Counted from the stretch's first letter, positions 1 to 8,789 are shown. The stretch is DNA of 64,000 bases from a candidate division FCPU426 bacterium (GCA_030041545.1 JASHNQ010000015.1:110693-174692); one strand, 5' to 3'. Translations and numbers: made by a program. The notes: generated by a model not told the origin, from the sequence alone.

Positions 1-1537
1 CCGTTCTCGAAGGTCAGGCCCAAAAAATCCTCGGCCTGGGCACCGCCCTCGTCGGCGTATTTCTGGAAATAGTCCTCGGACCGCGACGGGTCCTTGGAAA
101 CGCCCGCTCCCCGGCTGTAAAGCTTGCCCAACTGGAGCCAGGCGAGTGGGCTGCCGTCGTCCGCGGCCCTCTGGTACCACTGGACCGCCTGGGTTAAATC
201 GGGTTTCATTAAACGGAGGGGGGCGTAATATTGCAAGACGCCCCCCCCTTTTTCAAAGCACCAACCCAGGTAGGCCTCCCTTTCTTTCCCCGCCTGGCCC
301 ACGTACTCGCCGAAATACTTTCCGGCTTTGGCTTGATCCCGGGGAACTTCCTCCCCCATCTCATAGACGAGGCCCAACTCAAAGGGGGCTGTTGAAACGC
401 CTTGCGAGTCCGCCTCCTCCAGGTCCCTGAGGCCTTTGGCCGTGTCCTTGGCTATGTTGAAACCGGTGAGAAGTGCCGACCCGACGAATTCCAGGGCCGG
501 GCCATAGCCGTTGTCCGCCGCCTTTTGGATCCATTGCAGGGAAGTATTGACATCCACTCCTGAACCGGTTTCGTGAGAATACATCTGGCCCAGTTCGCAT
601 TGGGCCAGGCCCCACCCCTGGTCCGCGGCCTTCCTCATCCACTCCAAGGCCTTGGAATAGTCCTGGGAAACCCCCATACCGTACGCGTAGTAGCAAGACA
701 GGATTTGTTCGGCATAAGGTGCGTTCTGGTCAGCGGCCTTTTGGTACCAGTTGAAAGCCTCTTGAAAATGATCCTTTTCCCCGCTTTTGAGCGCATGGAA
801 ATGGCCCTCGAAAATCTGGCCCAGGGCGCTTCCCCTTCCGGCCGAATCACCGACCAGTTTCTCAGCCTTTTGGGGGTCGGCTGTCACCCCCACCCTTGCC
901 GGTACATCAAACCCAACAGGGCTTCGGCTTCCTTGTTTCCCTGGTCCGAGGATTTTTGGAGCAGGGTCGCCGCCTGGGCATAATCCACCGGCTGCCAGCA
1001 TCCGGTCAAATAACTCCATCCCAGGATCAATTGGAACGTAGGGTCGCCGCTGGCAGCGGAGGCCTCCAGGCTGATGGGTTCCGAGTCCGAGTTTGAGAAA
1101 GGTGATCTTCCCAGCCATTGGGCCACCTGGACTCGGTCACGATGCGTGAAATACCGGAAGTCGAAAAATCTTTCTACGCCCAAAGGAGTAGGGGTAGGGG
1201 TAGCCTGGTTGGATGCCGGGGCATAAGCCGCAGCCTTGTCCCATTCCCCATTTCGGAATATGTAAAGGAATTGGTCGACTTTCCTCTCCGGTGTGCCGGT
1301 GGCGGAAGGAGTGGTTGTTTCTTCCGGGGCTGGTAAGGAAAGCTGGCCCGGCGCGGTGGGCGTCGCGGTCGGAAAGAGGTCGGCCGCATCTTCCTCCGAA
1401 TCGGCCGAATCGGCCTCAGGAGGGGGGGTGGCCGTCCAAGCGGGAGACGGTTGAGATCCAGGTGGACCGCCCGCCCAAAGGGGCACGGCTGAAAGAAGGA
1501 CGAGCAGGCAGCCAACGGCTGAGCATCGTGGTTTCAT
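1..1537 (-). pseudogene. Sel1-repeat secreted protein, frameshifted and cut by the window edge
   Basis: The start at 1537 gives a clear signal peptide (hydrophobic run then AVPLWAG), followed by a Pro/Thr/Glu-rich linker to about residue 90 and then Sel1-type (TPR-like) repeats with the usual A-x-x-G-x-x-Y-x-x-G-x-G-V pattern. The frame stops at 884-886, but the repeats continue without a stop to position 3 in the next frame (motifs WYQKAADQNAPYAEQ, WMRKAADQGWG, WYQRAADDGSPLAW). One extra G in the five-G run at 887-891 (minus strand) would restore QGWGVTADP. So this is a single-base deletion: a recent pseudogene, a phase-variable tract or a read error. Sel1 proteins are usually periplasmic or secreted scaffolds; the partner is unknown. 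The C-terminus lies outside the window. Confidence 0.8.
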
Positions 1538-1642
1538 AGGGACTCTTTAATAAGCCGGACTTTCGACCGGATGACACTATATGGCATTTTCCAGAGGGGC
1601 GGTTAAATCCGTTTAAAATTTCGTTTGGACTTTGGAAAGTGA

Positions 1643-1675
1643 ATAAAAAGGGGGCGGCTCAGGGCACCGCCCCCA
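1643..1675 (-). terminator. Rho-independent terminator of the emr operon
   Basis: On the minus strand GGGGGCGG pairs with CCGCCCCC around a 9-nt loop and is followed directly by CTTTTTATT. It lies about 85 bp past the stop of the emrB-like gene and closes the minus-strand efflux operon. A short tandem run of CCTGAT/CCTGACA-like units at 1727-1752 sits between the stop and the hairpin. Confidence 0.85.
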
Positions 1676-1757
1676 ACTCTCTCTCCTGGGTTTTGGAAGT
1701 GTGGATGTTTTTCCGGTTTTGCTGAGACCTGATGCCTGACACCTGATACCTGGTTTT

Positions 1758-3383
1758 TTAATGCGCATCCGCCGGGTTGCCCATGTGCTGCGGTTTCTTC
1801 ATGAACAGGATCGGGAGGCCCGCCACCGCGAAGCCGATCACCATGACCCAGGCCATCTGGTCGAAAGCCATGACGAAAGCCTGCTTCTTCACGCGGAAAT
1901 AGGCTTCCTTGACCATCAGGGTGTCTGGGTTGTAAAGGCCCACCTCATTTGAAAAACGGTAGGCCATGCCCTGGGCGCCCCGGGCCCATTGGGAAAAGCC
2001 CATGGTCAGCGGGCTGATGTATTGCCGCAAGTGATCGTAGGCCGCGTCGGAGGCGTTGCCGAACATGGTGGAAAGAAGGGCGATCCCCAAGCTTCCCCCC
2101 AGCTGGCGCGAGAGGTTCATGATGCCCGCGGCCTGGCCCAGGGCGGGCCCCTTGAAACCCCCCAGCACCATGGCGTTGATGGGGATGAAAAGCGCGGCCA
2201 TGCCCAGCCCCCGGATCATCAGGGGCCAGAAGAGGTTCCAATAAGTGGACTGGGGGGTGAAATGGGCGATCATCAAGAGCGCCACGTCCGTGATGCCGAT
2301 GCCCCAGACCATGAAAAGCCGGGGGTCCCGCTTTTGCAGCTGGAAGCCGATGATGGGCATCATCATGCCCGACGCCAGGGCCCCGGGCGTGAAAAGGTTG
2401 CCGGTCTGTCCTGCGTCCAGCCCCAGGATGGTGGAGGCGAATATGGGGATGAAAAAGATGAGGCCGTAAAGCATGCCGCCCACGCAGGCCATCATGAAGG
2501 TGCCGTTGATGAGGCCGGGATAGCGGAATAGTTTCAAGTCCACGATGGGGTGTTCGATCGTGACTTCCCACCAGATGAAGGCGGGGATGCAAATGGCCGC
2601 TACGATGGTGAAGGCCATGATAAGTTTCGAGGAAAACCAGTCATCGGCCCGGCCCCGCTCCAAAACGAACTGCAGGCAGCCCACCCCCACGATCAAAAGC
2701 GCCAGGCCCAGGCTGTCCACGGGCGCGGCCTTCATTTTTTGGTGGGCTTCGGCGTGCTCGCCTTCCTCGGCGTGGTCGTGGATGTAAAGGGTGGCCAGGA
2801 AGGCCGCCAGGAGCCCCAGGGGCAGGTTGATGTTGAAGATCATGCGCCAGCCGAAATGGTCGGTGAGGTACCCGCCCAAGGGGGGGCCGATCGTGGGCCC
2901 GATGATGACCACCATGCCGTAAAGGGCGCTGCCGATACCCGATCGCCTGCCCGGGAACATTTCCTGGATCAGGGCCTGGGAGGTGGGCAACAGCGCCCCG
3001 CCCGCCGCGCCCTGCACCACGCGGCAAAGCACGAGCGTCCAAAGGTTGGGGGCCAGGCCGCAGCACACCGAGGTGGCCACGAAGAGCAGGATGCAGGTGA
3101 TGTAGTACTTGCGGCGGCCGAAGCGGTTGCCCAGCCAGCCCGAAATGGGCAGGACGATGGCGTTGGAGATGATGTAGCCCGTGACCACCCAGCCGATCTC
3201 GTCCAGGGTGGCGCCCAGGTTGCCCATCATGGTGGGGATGGCCACGTTGACGATGGAGGTGTCCACGATCTCCAAGAGGGACGCCAGCCCGGCGGTCAAC
3301 ACCACCAGGAAGGCGGCCCTGGTAATGCCGCTTTGCGGCGGGGCCACGGCTTGGGTTTTGGTCATGACGCCTGCTTGTGCCAT
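1758..3383 (-). CDS. emrB: DHA2-family MFS multidrug exporter (EmrB-like)
   Basis: 541 residues, close to the usual length of 14-helix DHA2 exporters. Family motif A is visible after the second helix as GWLGNRFGRRKYY, and motif C-like GPTIGPPLGGYL follows near residue 165-177. It would pump hydrophobic compounds out using the proton gradient, working with an EmrA adaptor and a TolC channel, both encoded upstream in the same operon. A GAGG sequence lies 8 nt before the ATG at 3383. The gene is the last of the operon and is followed by a strong terminator. Unusually, a methyltransferase and a small membrane protein separate it from emrA. The family assignment is firm; the substrate is unknown. 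Confidence 0.93.
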   Translation of the reverse strand: MAQAGVMTKTQAVAPPQSGITRAAFLVVLTAGLASLLEIVDTSIVNVAIPTMMGNLGATLDEIGWVVTGYIISNAIVLPISGWLGNRFGRRKYYITCILLFVATSVCCGLAPNLWTLVLCRVVQGAAGGALLPTSQALIQEMFPGRRSGIGSALYGMVVIIGPTIGPPLGGYLTDHFGWRMIFNINLPLGLLAAFLATLYIHDHAEEGEHAEAHQKMKAAPVDSLGLALLIVGVGCLQFVLERGRADDWFSSKLIMAFTIVAAICIPAFIWWEVTIEHPIVDLKLFRYPGLINGTFMMACVGGMLYGLIFFIPIFASTILGLDAGQTGNLFTPGALASGMMMPIIGFQLQKRDPRLFMVWGIGITDVALLMIAHFTPQSTYWNLFWPLMIRGLGMAALFIPINAMVLGGFKGPALGQAAGIMNLSRQLGGSLGIALLSTMFGNASDAAYDHLRQYISPLTMGFSQWARGAQGMAYRFSNEVGLYNPDTLMVKEAYFRVKKQAFVMAFDQMAWVMVIGFAVAGLPILFMKKPQHMGNPADAH

Positions 3384-3392
3384 TTTAGGACC

Positions 3393-3773
3393 TCACAAAA
3401 AATAAGCGGCCAAGGTGGCGGCCAGGCTGATCGCCGCGGACAGGGCGATGAGTCCCAGGGCCCTTTGGCGGTCCTTGCGCCGGAACGCTTCTTCCACGAC
3501 GTTTTCGGTTTGGAAAGCCGGCTTGTCCATGTTCACGAGGCCCCGCATCCCGAAATTAACGCAGAAACGGTGGGCGTACTGCACCCATCCGGTGACGGAC
3601 AGGAGCGCGGGAAGCAAGAGGAAAAACCGGGCCCACTGGGGGGCGTGGGAGGCGTAAAGGATTCCGAGGAGGGCCAGGAAAAGGCCCAAGCCGATCCATC
3701 CGGCTGTCTTGCGCAGCTTGCGTTCCTGCGGGCCGATGTTGCAGGCGCCGGGTATGTATTTTTCCTGTTCCAT
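3393..3773 (-). CDS. Small membrane protein with CNIGP motif, unknown function
   Basis: The chosen ATG at 3773 is preceded by GGGAGGG four bases upstream; a GTG at 3791 that overlaps the methyltransferase stop is also possible. About 126 residues with a cytoplasmic-looking N-terminus carrying GACNIGPQE, two or three hydrophobic helices (roughly residues 25-45, 48-65 and 105-124) and a second cysteine in HRFCVNFGMRG. I do not recognise a named family. It lies 9 bp upstream of emrB and just downstream of a methyltransferase, so it is co-transcribed with the efflux genes. A role as an accessory to the pump is inference only. Confidence 0.6.
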   Translation of the reverse strand: MEQEKYIPGACNIGPQERKLRKTAGWIGLGLFLALLGILYASHAPQWARFFLLLPALLSVTGWVQYAHRFCVNFGMRGLVNMDKPAFQTENVVEEAFRRKDRQRALGLIALSAAISLAATLAAYFL

Positions 3774-3787
3774 TTTTCCCTCCCGGC

Positions 3788-4414
3788 TCACCGTTTCCGG
3801 AATACCGTGAAATACGAGTGGGGCTTTCTCGGTCCGTGAAAGACGCCTTCCTTCAACGTCACCATCTCAAAGGCGCCTTCGAAGATGCCCCCCAATTCCT
3901 CCCCCGTAAAGCGATAGGGGCCCGCCCCGTCCGCCATCTTCGGTTCCTTGAAGCTGAAGACCTTCAGCGCCAGGAGACCGTTTTTCCTTAAAAGGCCCGC
4001 CGCCACGCGGGCGTAATCCCCCCAGTTTTGCGAGGGCAGGGTGTGGAAGCAACCCCGGTCGTTCACCAGGACGGCGTCGCCTTGGGCCGGGAGGGAAAGC
4101 ACGTCCGCGGCCAGGAATTCAATCTTTTCCTCCACCCCGGCCTTCGCCGCGGTTTGACGGGCCAGATGAAGGGCCGTGGGGGAAATATCCACCGCGGTCA
4201 CGTGGAAACCACGGTCCGCCAGGAAGGCGGCGTCATTGCCCGGCCCACAGCCCAGGTCATAGGCCCTGCCCGCCTGCGGGCCCATGGCCTCCAGCAGGTC
4301 CCTCAAGTCCCCGTCGGCCATGCCCGCGTTCCAGGGAAGTTCTCCCGCCGGCGTTTGGCGGTAGGTTTCCTCCCAGGATTCCCCGAAGCCCGTGGTGCCT
4401 TGGTACTCCACCAT
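3788..4414 (-). CDS. Class I SAM-dependent methyltransferase (TehB/thiopurine-type fold)
   Basis: 208 residues. SAM-binding motif I is YDLGCGPGNDAAFLA, with the acidic end of strand 2 in VTAVDISPTAL and motif II near LVNDRGCFHTLP. Length and layout match small-molecule methyltransferases such as the tellurite/thiopurine type. The N-terminal segment WEETYRQTPAGELPWN resembles the substrate lid in that group. It sits between emrA and emrB, so a plausible job is to modify a toxic compound that the pump exports; that is inference from position. The start at 4414 has AAGG seven bases upstream. A palindromic repeat element begins only 18 bp upstream, at 4432. Confidence 0.85.
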   Translation of the reverse strand: MVEYQGTTGFGESWEETYRQTPAGELPWNAGMADGDLRDLLEAMGPQAGRAYDLGCGPGNDAAFLADRGFHVTAVDISPTALHLARQTAAKAGVEEKIEFLAADVLSLPAQGDAVLVNDRGCFHTLPSQNWGDYARVAAGLLRKNGLLALKVFSFKEPKMADGAGPYRFTGEELGGIFEGAFEMVTLKEGVFHGPRKPHSYFTVFRKR

Positions 4415-4431
4415 AAGAAAACCTTTTTGCT

Positions 4432-4565
4432 GTCATTGCGAGGAGTAGCCCGCGAATAGCGGGCCGTTTACGACGCGGCAACCTCAGTTGATATAAGCCT
4501 TTTCCCCAATAGAGTTTTGTGGTGCCTTTAGCACCTATTTTAAACTGAGGTTGCTTCGTCATTTT
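4432..4565. repeat. Interspersed palindromic element, family A, copy 1
   Basis: Begins with GTCATTGCGAGGAG, then a hairpin GCCCGC-GAATA-GCGGGC, then GGCAACCTCAGTT. It ends with the inverted counterpart AACTGAGGTTGCTTCGTCAT. It is inserted between emrA and the methyltransferase gene. The right end is degenerate compared with the copy at 16584. It codes for nothing evident and is probably a MITE- or REP-like element. Confidence 0.75.
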
Positions 4566-4599
4566 CGATCACCTAGCCCCATTTATCCTTTTGAAAGAC

Positions 4600-5508
4600 T
4601 TAATGAACCTTCACATCCACCTCGCAGGACAACCCCGCCGCCAGGCGGTCGATGTCATCGGGCGCCAGGTTGAGGAACTTGATGCGCACCGGCACGCGCT
4701 GCACCACCTTGGTGAAGTTGCCCGTGGAATTGTCCGGGGGCAGCAGCGTGAAGGTGGAACCGGTGGCCGGGCCGATGCTTTCCACCTCGCCCTGGAAGGT
4801 CTTGCCCGAGATGGCGTCCACGTCCACGGTCACCTTCTGGCCGATTTTGATGCGCGAAAGCTGGGTTTCCTTGAAGTCGGCCGTCACCCAGCGCTGCGAG
4901 GAGGAAACGAAACCGAACAGCGCCTGGCCGGCCGGCACCACCATGCCCACTTCCACCGACCTCTTGGCGATGACGCCGTCGTCGGGGGCGGTCACCTGGG
5001 TGTAGCTGAGGTTGAGCTTGGCCTGGTCGGCCTTGAACTGGTCGGACTGCAGGCGCGCGGCCAGGTTGCGGTAGCGGGCCAGGGCCGCGTCGTAATCGGC
5101 CTTGGAAACGGCCTGGTCCTTGTAAAGCTGGCTGTCGCGCACGTAATCGTTTTGCGCCTGCACCAGCTGGGCCTGCACCGAGGCCTCGTCCGCCATGTCC
5201 TGGTTGTATTCCGCCGAGTAGTCCTGGTCGTCCAGTTGGGCCAGCACCTGGCCCGCCTTGACCTTGTCGTTTTCCTCCACCAACACCTTGGTGATGGTGC
5301 CGCTGATACGCGGGGCCAACATAAGGGCGTGGGCCTCCACGTAGGCGTCGTCCGTGCCCTCGTAGAGGTAGTTCTTCACGATGAAATAAACGGCGATCAC
5401 GGCCGCGACGACGGCCACGATGCGCAGGATGGTTTTCCGTTTCCCGTTCCCGGGGGCCCCGGCTCCCGGGTTCGTCGGATGGCTTGCGGCGGCGGAGGGC
5501 TTAGTCAT
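4600..5508 (-). CDS. emrA: Membrane-fusion protein of efflux pump (EmrA/HlyD family)
   Basis: 302 residues. One N-terminal transmembrane helix (about residues 26-44) anchors it in the inner membrane. Then comes the biotinyl-lipoyl-like half motif (APRISGTITKVLVEENDKVKAG), a short alpha-helical hairpin around residues 105-165, the second lipoyl half (VTAPDDGVIAKRSVEVGMVV) and a beta-barrel domain. It links the EmrB transporter to the outer-membrane channel. It overlaps the upstream tolC-like gene by 8 bp. It is slightly shorter than E. coli EmrA because the helical hairpin is short. Family assignment is firm. Confidence 0.92.
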   Translation of the reverse strand: MTKPSAAASHPTNPGAGAPGNGKRKTILRIVAVVAAVIAVYFIVKNYLYEGTDDAYVEAHALMLAPRISGTITKVLVEENDKVKAGQVLAQLDDQDYSAEYNQDMADEASVQAQLVQAQNDYVRDSQLYKDQAVSKADYDAALARYRNLAARLQSDQFKADQAKLNLSYTQVTAPDDGVIAKRSVEVGMVVPAGQALFGFVSSSQRWVTADFKETQLSRIKIGQKVTVDVDAISGKTFQGEVESIGPATGSTFTLLPPDNSTGNFTKVVQRVPVRIKFLNLAPDDIDRLAAGLSCEVDVKVH

Positions 5509-6880
5509 GGGTCAACCTCTTTCCTGTTAAAAGTTCCAAATGAATGAGGGCTTCCAAGGCGCCTAGTTGGGACTGCACCAGTTCGGCGGAAGCCCGGTAC
5601 TGTTCCACTTCCGCGTCCAGCACGTCGGTGGTGGTGCGCGTGCCGGCCTTGAACCCCACGGTGGCCAGGCGGGTGCTCTCCTTGGCCTCATCCACGTTCT
5701 TCAACTGCGCCTTGTAAAGGGCCACGCTGGAGACCAGCCGCCTCTTCCACTGGTCGAAATCGTAGGGGGTCTGGATTTGGGCGGCGACGTAGTCGTCTTG
5801 GGCCTGTTTTGCCTGTTCGTCGGCCTCGTTGGCCTTGGCCACCGATTCCCCGCCGTCCAGGATGTTCCAGGTGGCGGACGCCCCGAAGAAATAGCTGCCG
5901 GGGTAGACATTCAAGTCCGCGGGAGCGGGCTGTCCGAAGGTCAAGGACTGTTCGTTGTACCACTGGTATTCGCCGATCAGGGATATCTTCGGCACCCAGA
6001 GGGAGGCGCCGGCGGCCGCGCTTTGGTCGCCCGCGGCCAAGGACCGCAGTTTTTGGGCCCGCAGTTGGGGGCTTTGGGTGATGTCGATCGTGGCGACGTC
6101 CTTAAGCAGGGTATCCAGGTCCAGCACCGGCAGGTCGCCGGTCAGGGGCCTTTCGTCGCCCTCGAGGCCCATGGCTTGGGCCAGGGCTTCCCGCGCCAAA
6201 ATGACGTTGTCGTGATAGGAAACCGCCTCCGACTTGGCCTCGGACAACTGCACGTCCACGCGCAGTTGGTCGTACTTGGTGGCCTGGCCGTTGTCCAGCT
6301 GGTCCTGCACGATCTGCAGGTGGCTTTCCAGGGTCTTCACGTTTTCGTCCGCCATGTCCGATAGCAGTTTGGAGGCCAAGGACTCGTAAAACCGGAGGCG
6401 GATTTCCTCCTGGAGCTGGAGCAAGGCGTAATCGGAAAGTATTTTTTTCGCCTCATGGCCGTTGTTGGCGGCGTCCAACTGGTGCACGTTTTGGAACCCG
6501 TCAAAAAGGTCGAAATCGGCGTCCAGGGAAAGCGTGGTTTTAGGGAAATTTTCGGGAAATGCCCCCGAAAGCGCGCCGAACGCCACCTCCTCAAAGGCAT
6601 ATTGGGTGTCGAAAAAATGCTTGCCGCTGGCGGTCACGTGCGGGAGGAAGCCCTTGGACCAGGCTTCCAACTGTTCCCAGCCCGCCTCTTTTTCCGCGTC
6701 CTGGGCCCGGCGGTACTCGGGGGAATGTTCCAGAGCCTCCTTTTGGGCCTCCTCCAGGGTCAGGCTGGAACCCGGTGTCTCAAGGCCCGAACCGGCCGCC
6801 GCCGGGGCCGTATCCTGGGCCCAGGCCGGGGAAACCGCCCAAACCGCCGCCATGAGGAACCACGCCGCCGTTCTTTTCAT
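5501..6880 (-). CDS. TolC-family outer-membrane efflux channel
   Basis: 459 residues with a signal peptide ending near WAVSPAWA. The two tandem OEP repeats are visible: the first starts at LTLEEAQKEALEHSPEYRRA, the second near ITQSPQLRAQKLRSLAAG, each followed by long amphipathic helices. This gives the trimeric outer-membrane barrel and periplasmic tunnel used by an EmrAB-type pump. It overlaps marR by 4 bp and emrA by 8 bp, so the three are translationally coupled. The specific partner is very likely the EmrA/EmrB pair downstream. A second, unrelated TolC gene is at 49386. Confidence 0.9.
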   Translation of the reverse strand: MKRTAAWFLMAAVWAVSPAWAQDTAPAAAGSGLETPGSSLTLEEAQKEALEHSPEYRRAQDAEKEAGWEQLEAWSKGFLPHVTASGKHFFDTQYAFEEVAFGALSGAFPENFPKTTLSLDADFDLFDGFQNVHQLDAANNGHEAKKILSDYALLQLQEEIRLRFYESLASKLLSDMADENVKTLESHLQIVQDQLDNGQATKYDQLRVDVQLSEAKSEAVSYHDNVILAREALAQAMGLEGDERPLTGDLPVLDLDTLLKDVATIDITQSPQLRAQKLRSLAAGDQSAAAGASLWVPKISLIGEYQWYNEQSLTFGQPAPADLNVYPGSYFFGASATWNILDGGESVAKANEADEQAKQAQDDYVAAQIQTPYDFDQWKRRLVSSVALYKAQLKNVDEAKESTRLATVGFKAGTRTTTDVLDAEVEQYRASAELVQSQLGALEALIHLELLTGKRLTHD

Positions 6881-7392
6881 CCTTCCCCTCTTTCGCTTTC
6901 TTTGGTTGACGAATAATGCGTGACGACCAGTTTCCTCAAAATCCTCATGAGTTCCTTTTGTTCCTTCGCCGAAAGGCCCGAGAAAAACTGCTTGTCCACT
7001 GCGGAAACCAGGTGGTGGGCCTTGGCAAGCGCTTCTTTGCCCTTGGCCGTGAGGTAAACGGCGTGGGAGCGGCGGTCCGTGGGATGCTCCTTGCGTTCCA
7101 CCATGCCCGACTTCTCCAGGTCGTCAATGATCCCTACGATAGTGGTGCGGTCCACGTAGACGCATTTCCCGATTTCGTGTTGGGTAATGGAGCCCTTCTC
7201 CTCCAAAACCAACAGGACGCCGAAATGCTTGCCGGCCAGCCTTAGGGGGGCAAGGCGCTCCTCGTAGGCTTCCTTGATCCGGATGGCGGATTTGTTCAGC
7301 AGGAAGCCGGGCCTTCGCAGGAGGCACTCGGAGAGGCTTAGTTCACCTTCGCGGGCCTCCTCGGGTTTCTTATCCAACTTCTTTAAGGTCAC
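6877..7392 (-). CDS. MarR-family transcriptional regulator
   Basis: 171 residues starting at a GTG (7392) with GGAGG seven bases upstream. The winged-helix core is typical: LEEKGSITQHEIGKCV (helices 2-3), DRTTIVGIIDDLEKSGMV (recognition helix) and RKEHPTDRRSHAVYLT (wing). It heads the efflux operon. A perfect 12-bp-arm palindrome lies just upstream and covers the predicted -10 box, so autorepression of the operon, relieved by an efflux substrate, is the natural model. The N-terminal about 25 residues are charged and not part of the fold. Confidence 0.92.
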   Translation of the reverse strand: MTLKKLDKKPEEAREGELSLSECLLRRPGFLLNKSAIRIKEAYEERLAPLRLAGKHFGVLLVLEEKGSITQHEIGKCVYVDRTTIVGIIDDLEKSGMVERKEHPTDRRSHAVYLTAKGKEALAKAHHLVSAVDKQFFSGLSAKEQKELMRILRKLVVTHYSSTKESERGEG

Positions 7393-7417
7393 CAGGGATC
7401 CTCCAAATCACCATCAG

Positions 7418-7442
7418 TGATAATCAGTAATACTGATTATCA
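7418..7442. promoter_or_regulatory. Perfect palindrome, probable MarR operator
   Basis: Arms TGATAATCAGTA and TACTGATTATCA flank a single central A, a perfect 12-bp dyad. It lies 26 bp upstream of the marR start and overlaps the -10 element and spacer of the predicted promoter. Size, symmetry and place fit a MarR dimer operator. Binding is inferred. Confidence 0.8.
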
Positions 7443-7455
7443 GCAATCATGTCAA
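7427..7455 (-). promoter_or_regulatory. Sigma-70 promoter of the marR-efflux operon
   Basis: On the minus strand a perfect -35 box TTGACA (7455-7450) is separated by exactly 17 bp from TATTAC (7432-7427), a 4/6 match to the -10 box. The -10 lies at the centre of the palindrome at 7418-7442, so a bound repressor would block RNA polymerase. Confidence 0.75.
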
Positions 7456-7601
7456 TACCCATTTGAATATTTTCCCTTGCCGTAACTCCCGCCACGGGCC
7501 TTGGCCTCGAAAGGCTTGAAATCGATTTTGGACCCCAGGGGAAACGGCAATCCACGGGTAAATTTTTCCCACCCCGCTGGGGAGCCACCCAAACTGCCCT
7601 T

Positions 7602-8225
7602 TTAATAACCGATCAGGGGCGATTGCCGGACCCATTGGTCCGACTCAAGCTGTTTCACCATGAAATCCGCCAGGTCCTCGTAGGACAGGTAGGCCTTCAA
7701 ACCTTTCGAGTCGAGGGAAGCCTTGACGCCGCCCCGCGCCGGGGAAGCGGTCAGCCTTCCTGGCCGCACGTTGACGTAGTCCAAACCGCTGGACATAAGA
7801 TGAGACTCGCCCCTTTCCTTGTCCTCGAAGATCCCTTTGAGCAACAAGGGCACGATCATCGCCCGGAAAAACCATGGAGCCTGGCCTCGGCTGTCCCCGC
7901 AGCCCATGGCCGAGAGGTTCACGATGCGTTTTACGCCGTGTTTCTCCATGGCCGCCACGATATTGCCCAGGCTTTTTTCCTGCAGGTCGGTCTTGCCCAG
8001 GGCCCTGGGGCCAATGGCGCAGAAAACCGCGTCCTGCCCCTCCATGGCCTTGTCCACGGCCAGGGGGTCCCGGGTGTCGCCCTGGAAAACCCTCAGGCCC
8101 TTCCCCTCCTGGAAAAAGGCGGTGGGGTTGCGGGCAAAGGCCGTCACTGTATGGCCCCCGTCCAAAAGCCGCCGCACGGCCAGCCGGCCCGTGTGGCCCG
8201 TCGATCCGATGACCAGTACTTTCAT
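7602..8225 (-). CDS. NmrA/atypical SDR-family NAD(P)-binding protein
   Basis: 207 residues from the ATG at 8225, chosen because GGAGG lies seven bases upstream and the Rossmann fold begins at once (MKVLVIGSTGHTGR, dinucleotide motif GxTGxTG). Further conserved parts are VFQGDTRDPLAVDKAMEGQDAVFCAIG and NLSAMG at the active-site strand. These proteins act as NAD(P)H-dependent reductases or as redox sensors; many lack the Tyr-x-x-x-Lys pair, and I do not see one here. It is transcribed alone or after the Gly/Trp-rich gene upstream. Function is not predictable beyond family level. Confidence 0.85.
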   Translation of the reverse strand: MKVLVIGSTGHTGRLAVRRLLDGGHTVTAFARNPTAFFQEGKGLRVFQGDTRDPLAVDKAMEGQDAVFCAIGPRALGKTDLQEKSLGNIVAAMEKHGVKRIVNLSAMGCGDSRGQAPWFFRAMIVPLLLKGIFEDKERGESHLMSSGLDYVNVRPGRLTASPARGGVKASLDSKGLKAYLSYEDLADFMVKQLESDQWVRQSPLIGY

Positions 8226-8355
8226 GGAAACGCCTCCTTGTTTGGATGAATGAAAATTTTGGCCACCGGTGATTCTCACAGGATCAAAGCCACAAAACCC
8301 TGCAGGATAACGCCCGCCGTAGGGGCCCATGGTAGGGTTGGCATGCTTCCCCCAC

Positions 8356-8676
8356 TTACTTATTCGCCGGCGGTTGGGGCGCGGGGGCCGACTGGGGCGC
8401 CGGATAAGGATAGCCATAGTAGCCGGGGTAGCCGCAAAAGAAGGGCCTATGCCACATGTGGAAGAGGCCCACGATCAGCAAGGCCAGCAGGATCCCCTTC
8501 AAGACTCCGAAACCGCCGCAACGATAGCCGTGGCAGCCGTAGCCGTGCCATCCCCCCCGCCAGGGGCCGCCCCACCCGCCCCTGCCGAAGTTTTCCCTAA
8601 AAAACTCCTTGCGGGTCTCCATGCGAAGCTTCTCTTCCGCGATGATGCGTTCTTTTTCTTGTTCGTTAAGTTCCAT
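8356..8676 (-). CDS. Gly/Trp/His-rich single-pass membrane protein, unknown
   Basis: 106 residues. A charged helix (NEQEKERIIAEEKLRMETRKE) is followed by a segment made almost only of Gly, Trp, Tyr, His, Cys and Arg (WGGPWRGGWHGYGCHGY), one transmembrane helix (VLKGILLALLIVGLF) and a Pro/Tyr/Ala-rich tail. AAGGAG lies just before the ATG at 8676. No known family recognised. The composition suggests metal or membrane interaction. A GTAAC-N5-GTAAC box and a TATGAT -10 box lie upstream, which would put it under the two-component system at 15853-17837. Confidence 0.6.
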   Translation of the reverse strand: MELNEQEKERIIAEEKLRMETRKEFFRENFGRGGWGGPWRGGWHGYGCHGYRCGGFGVLKGILLALLIVGLFHMWHRPFFCGYPGYYGYPYPAPQSAPAPQPPANK

Positions 8677-8709
8677 TTTTTCTTCTCCTTAAGTTGAACT
8701 AGGGCCTGA

Positions 8710-8789
8710 ATCATACCCCTAGCTTGAGGATAGGGAGAGGACTGGGAAAAAGCTTTTCGGCGCTGTTTCACTTTGTAACAAGATGTAAC
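8710..8789 (-). promoter_or_regulatory. Promoter with GTAAC-N5-GTAAC box (site a)
   Basis: The box lies at 8775-8789 (GTAAC-AAGAT-GTAAC on the plus strand). On the minus strand a -10 box TATGAT (8715-8710) lies about 35 bp before the start codon of the Gly/Trp-rich gene. The gap between box and -10 is about 59 bp, wider than at the other three sites (about 33 bp). Confidence 0.55.
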
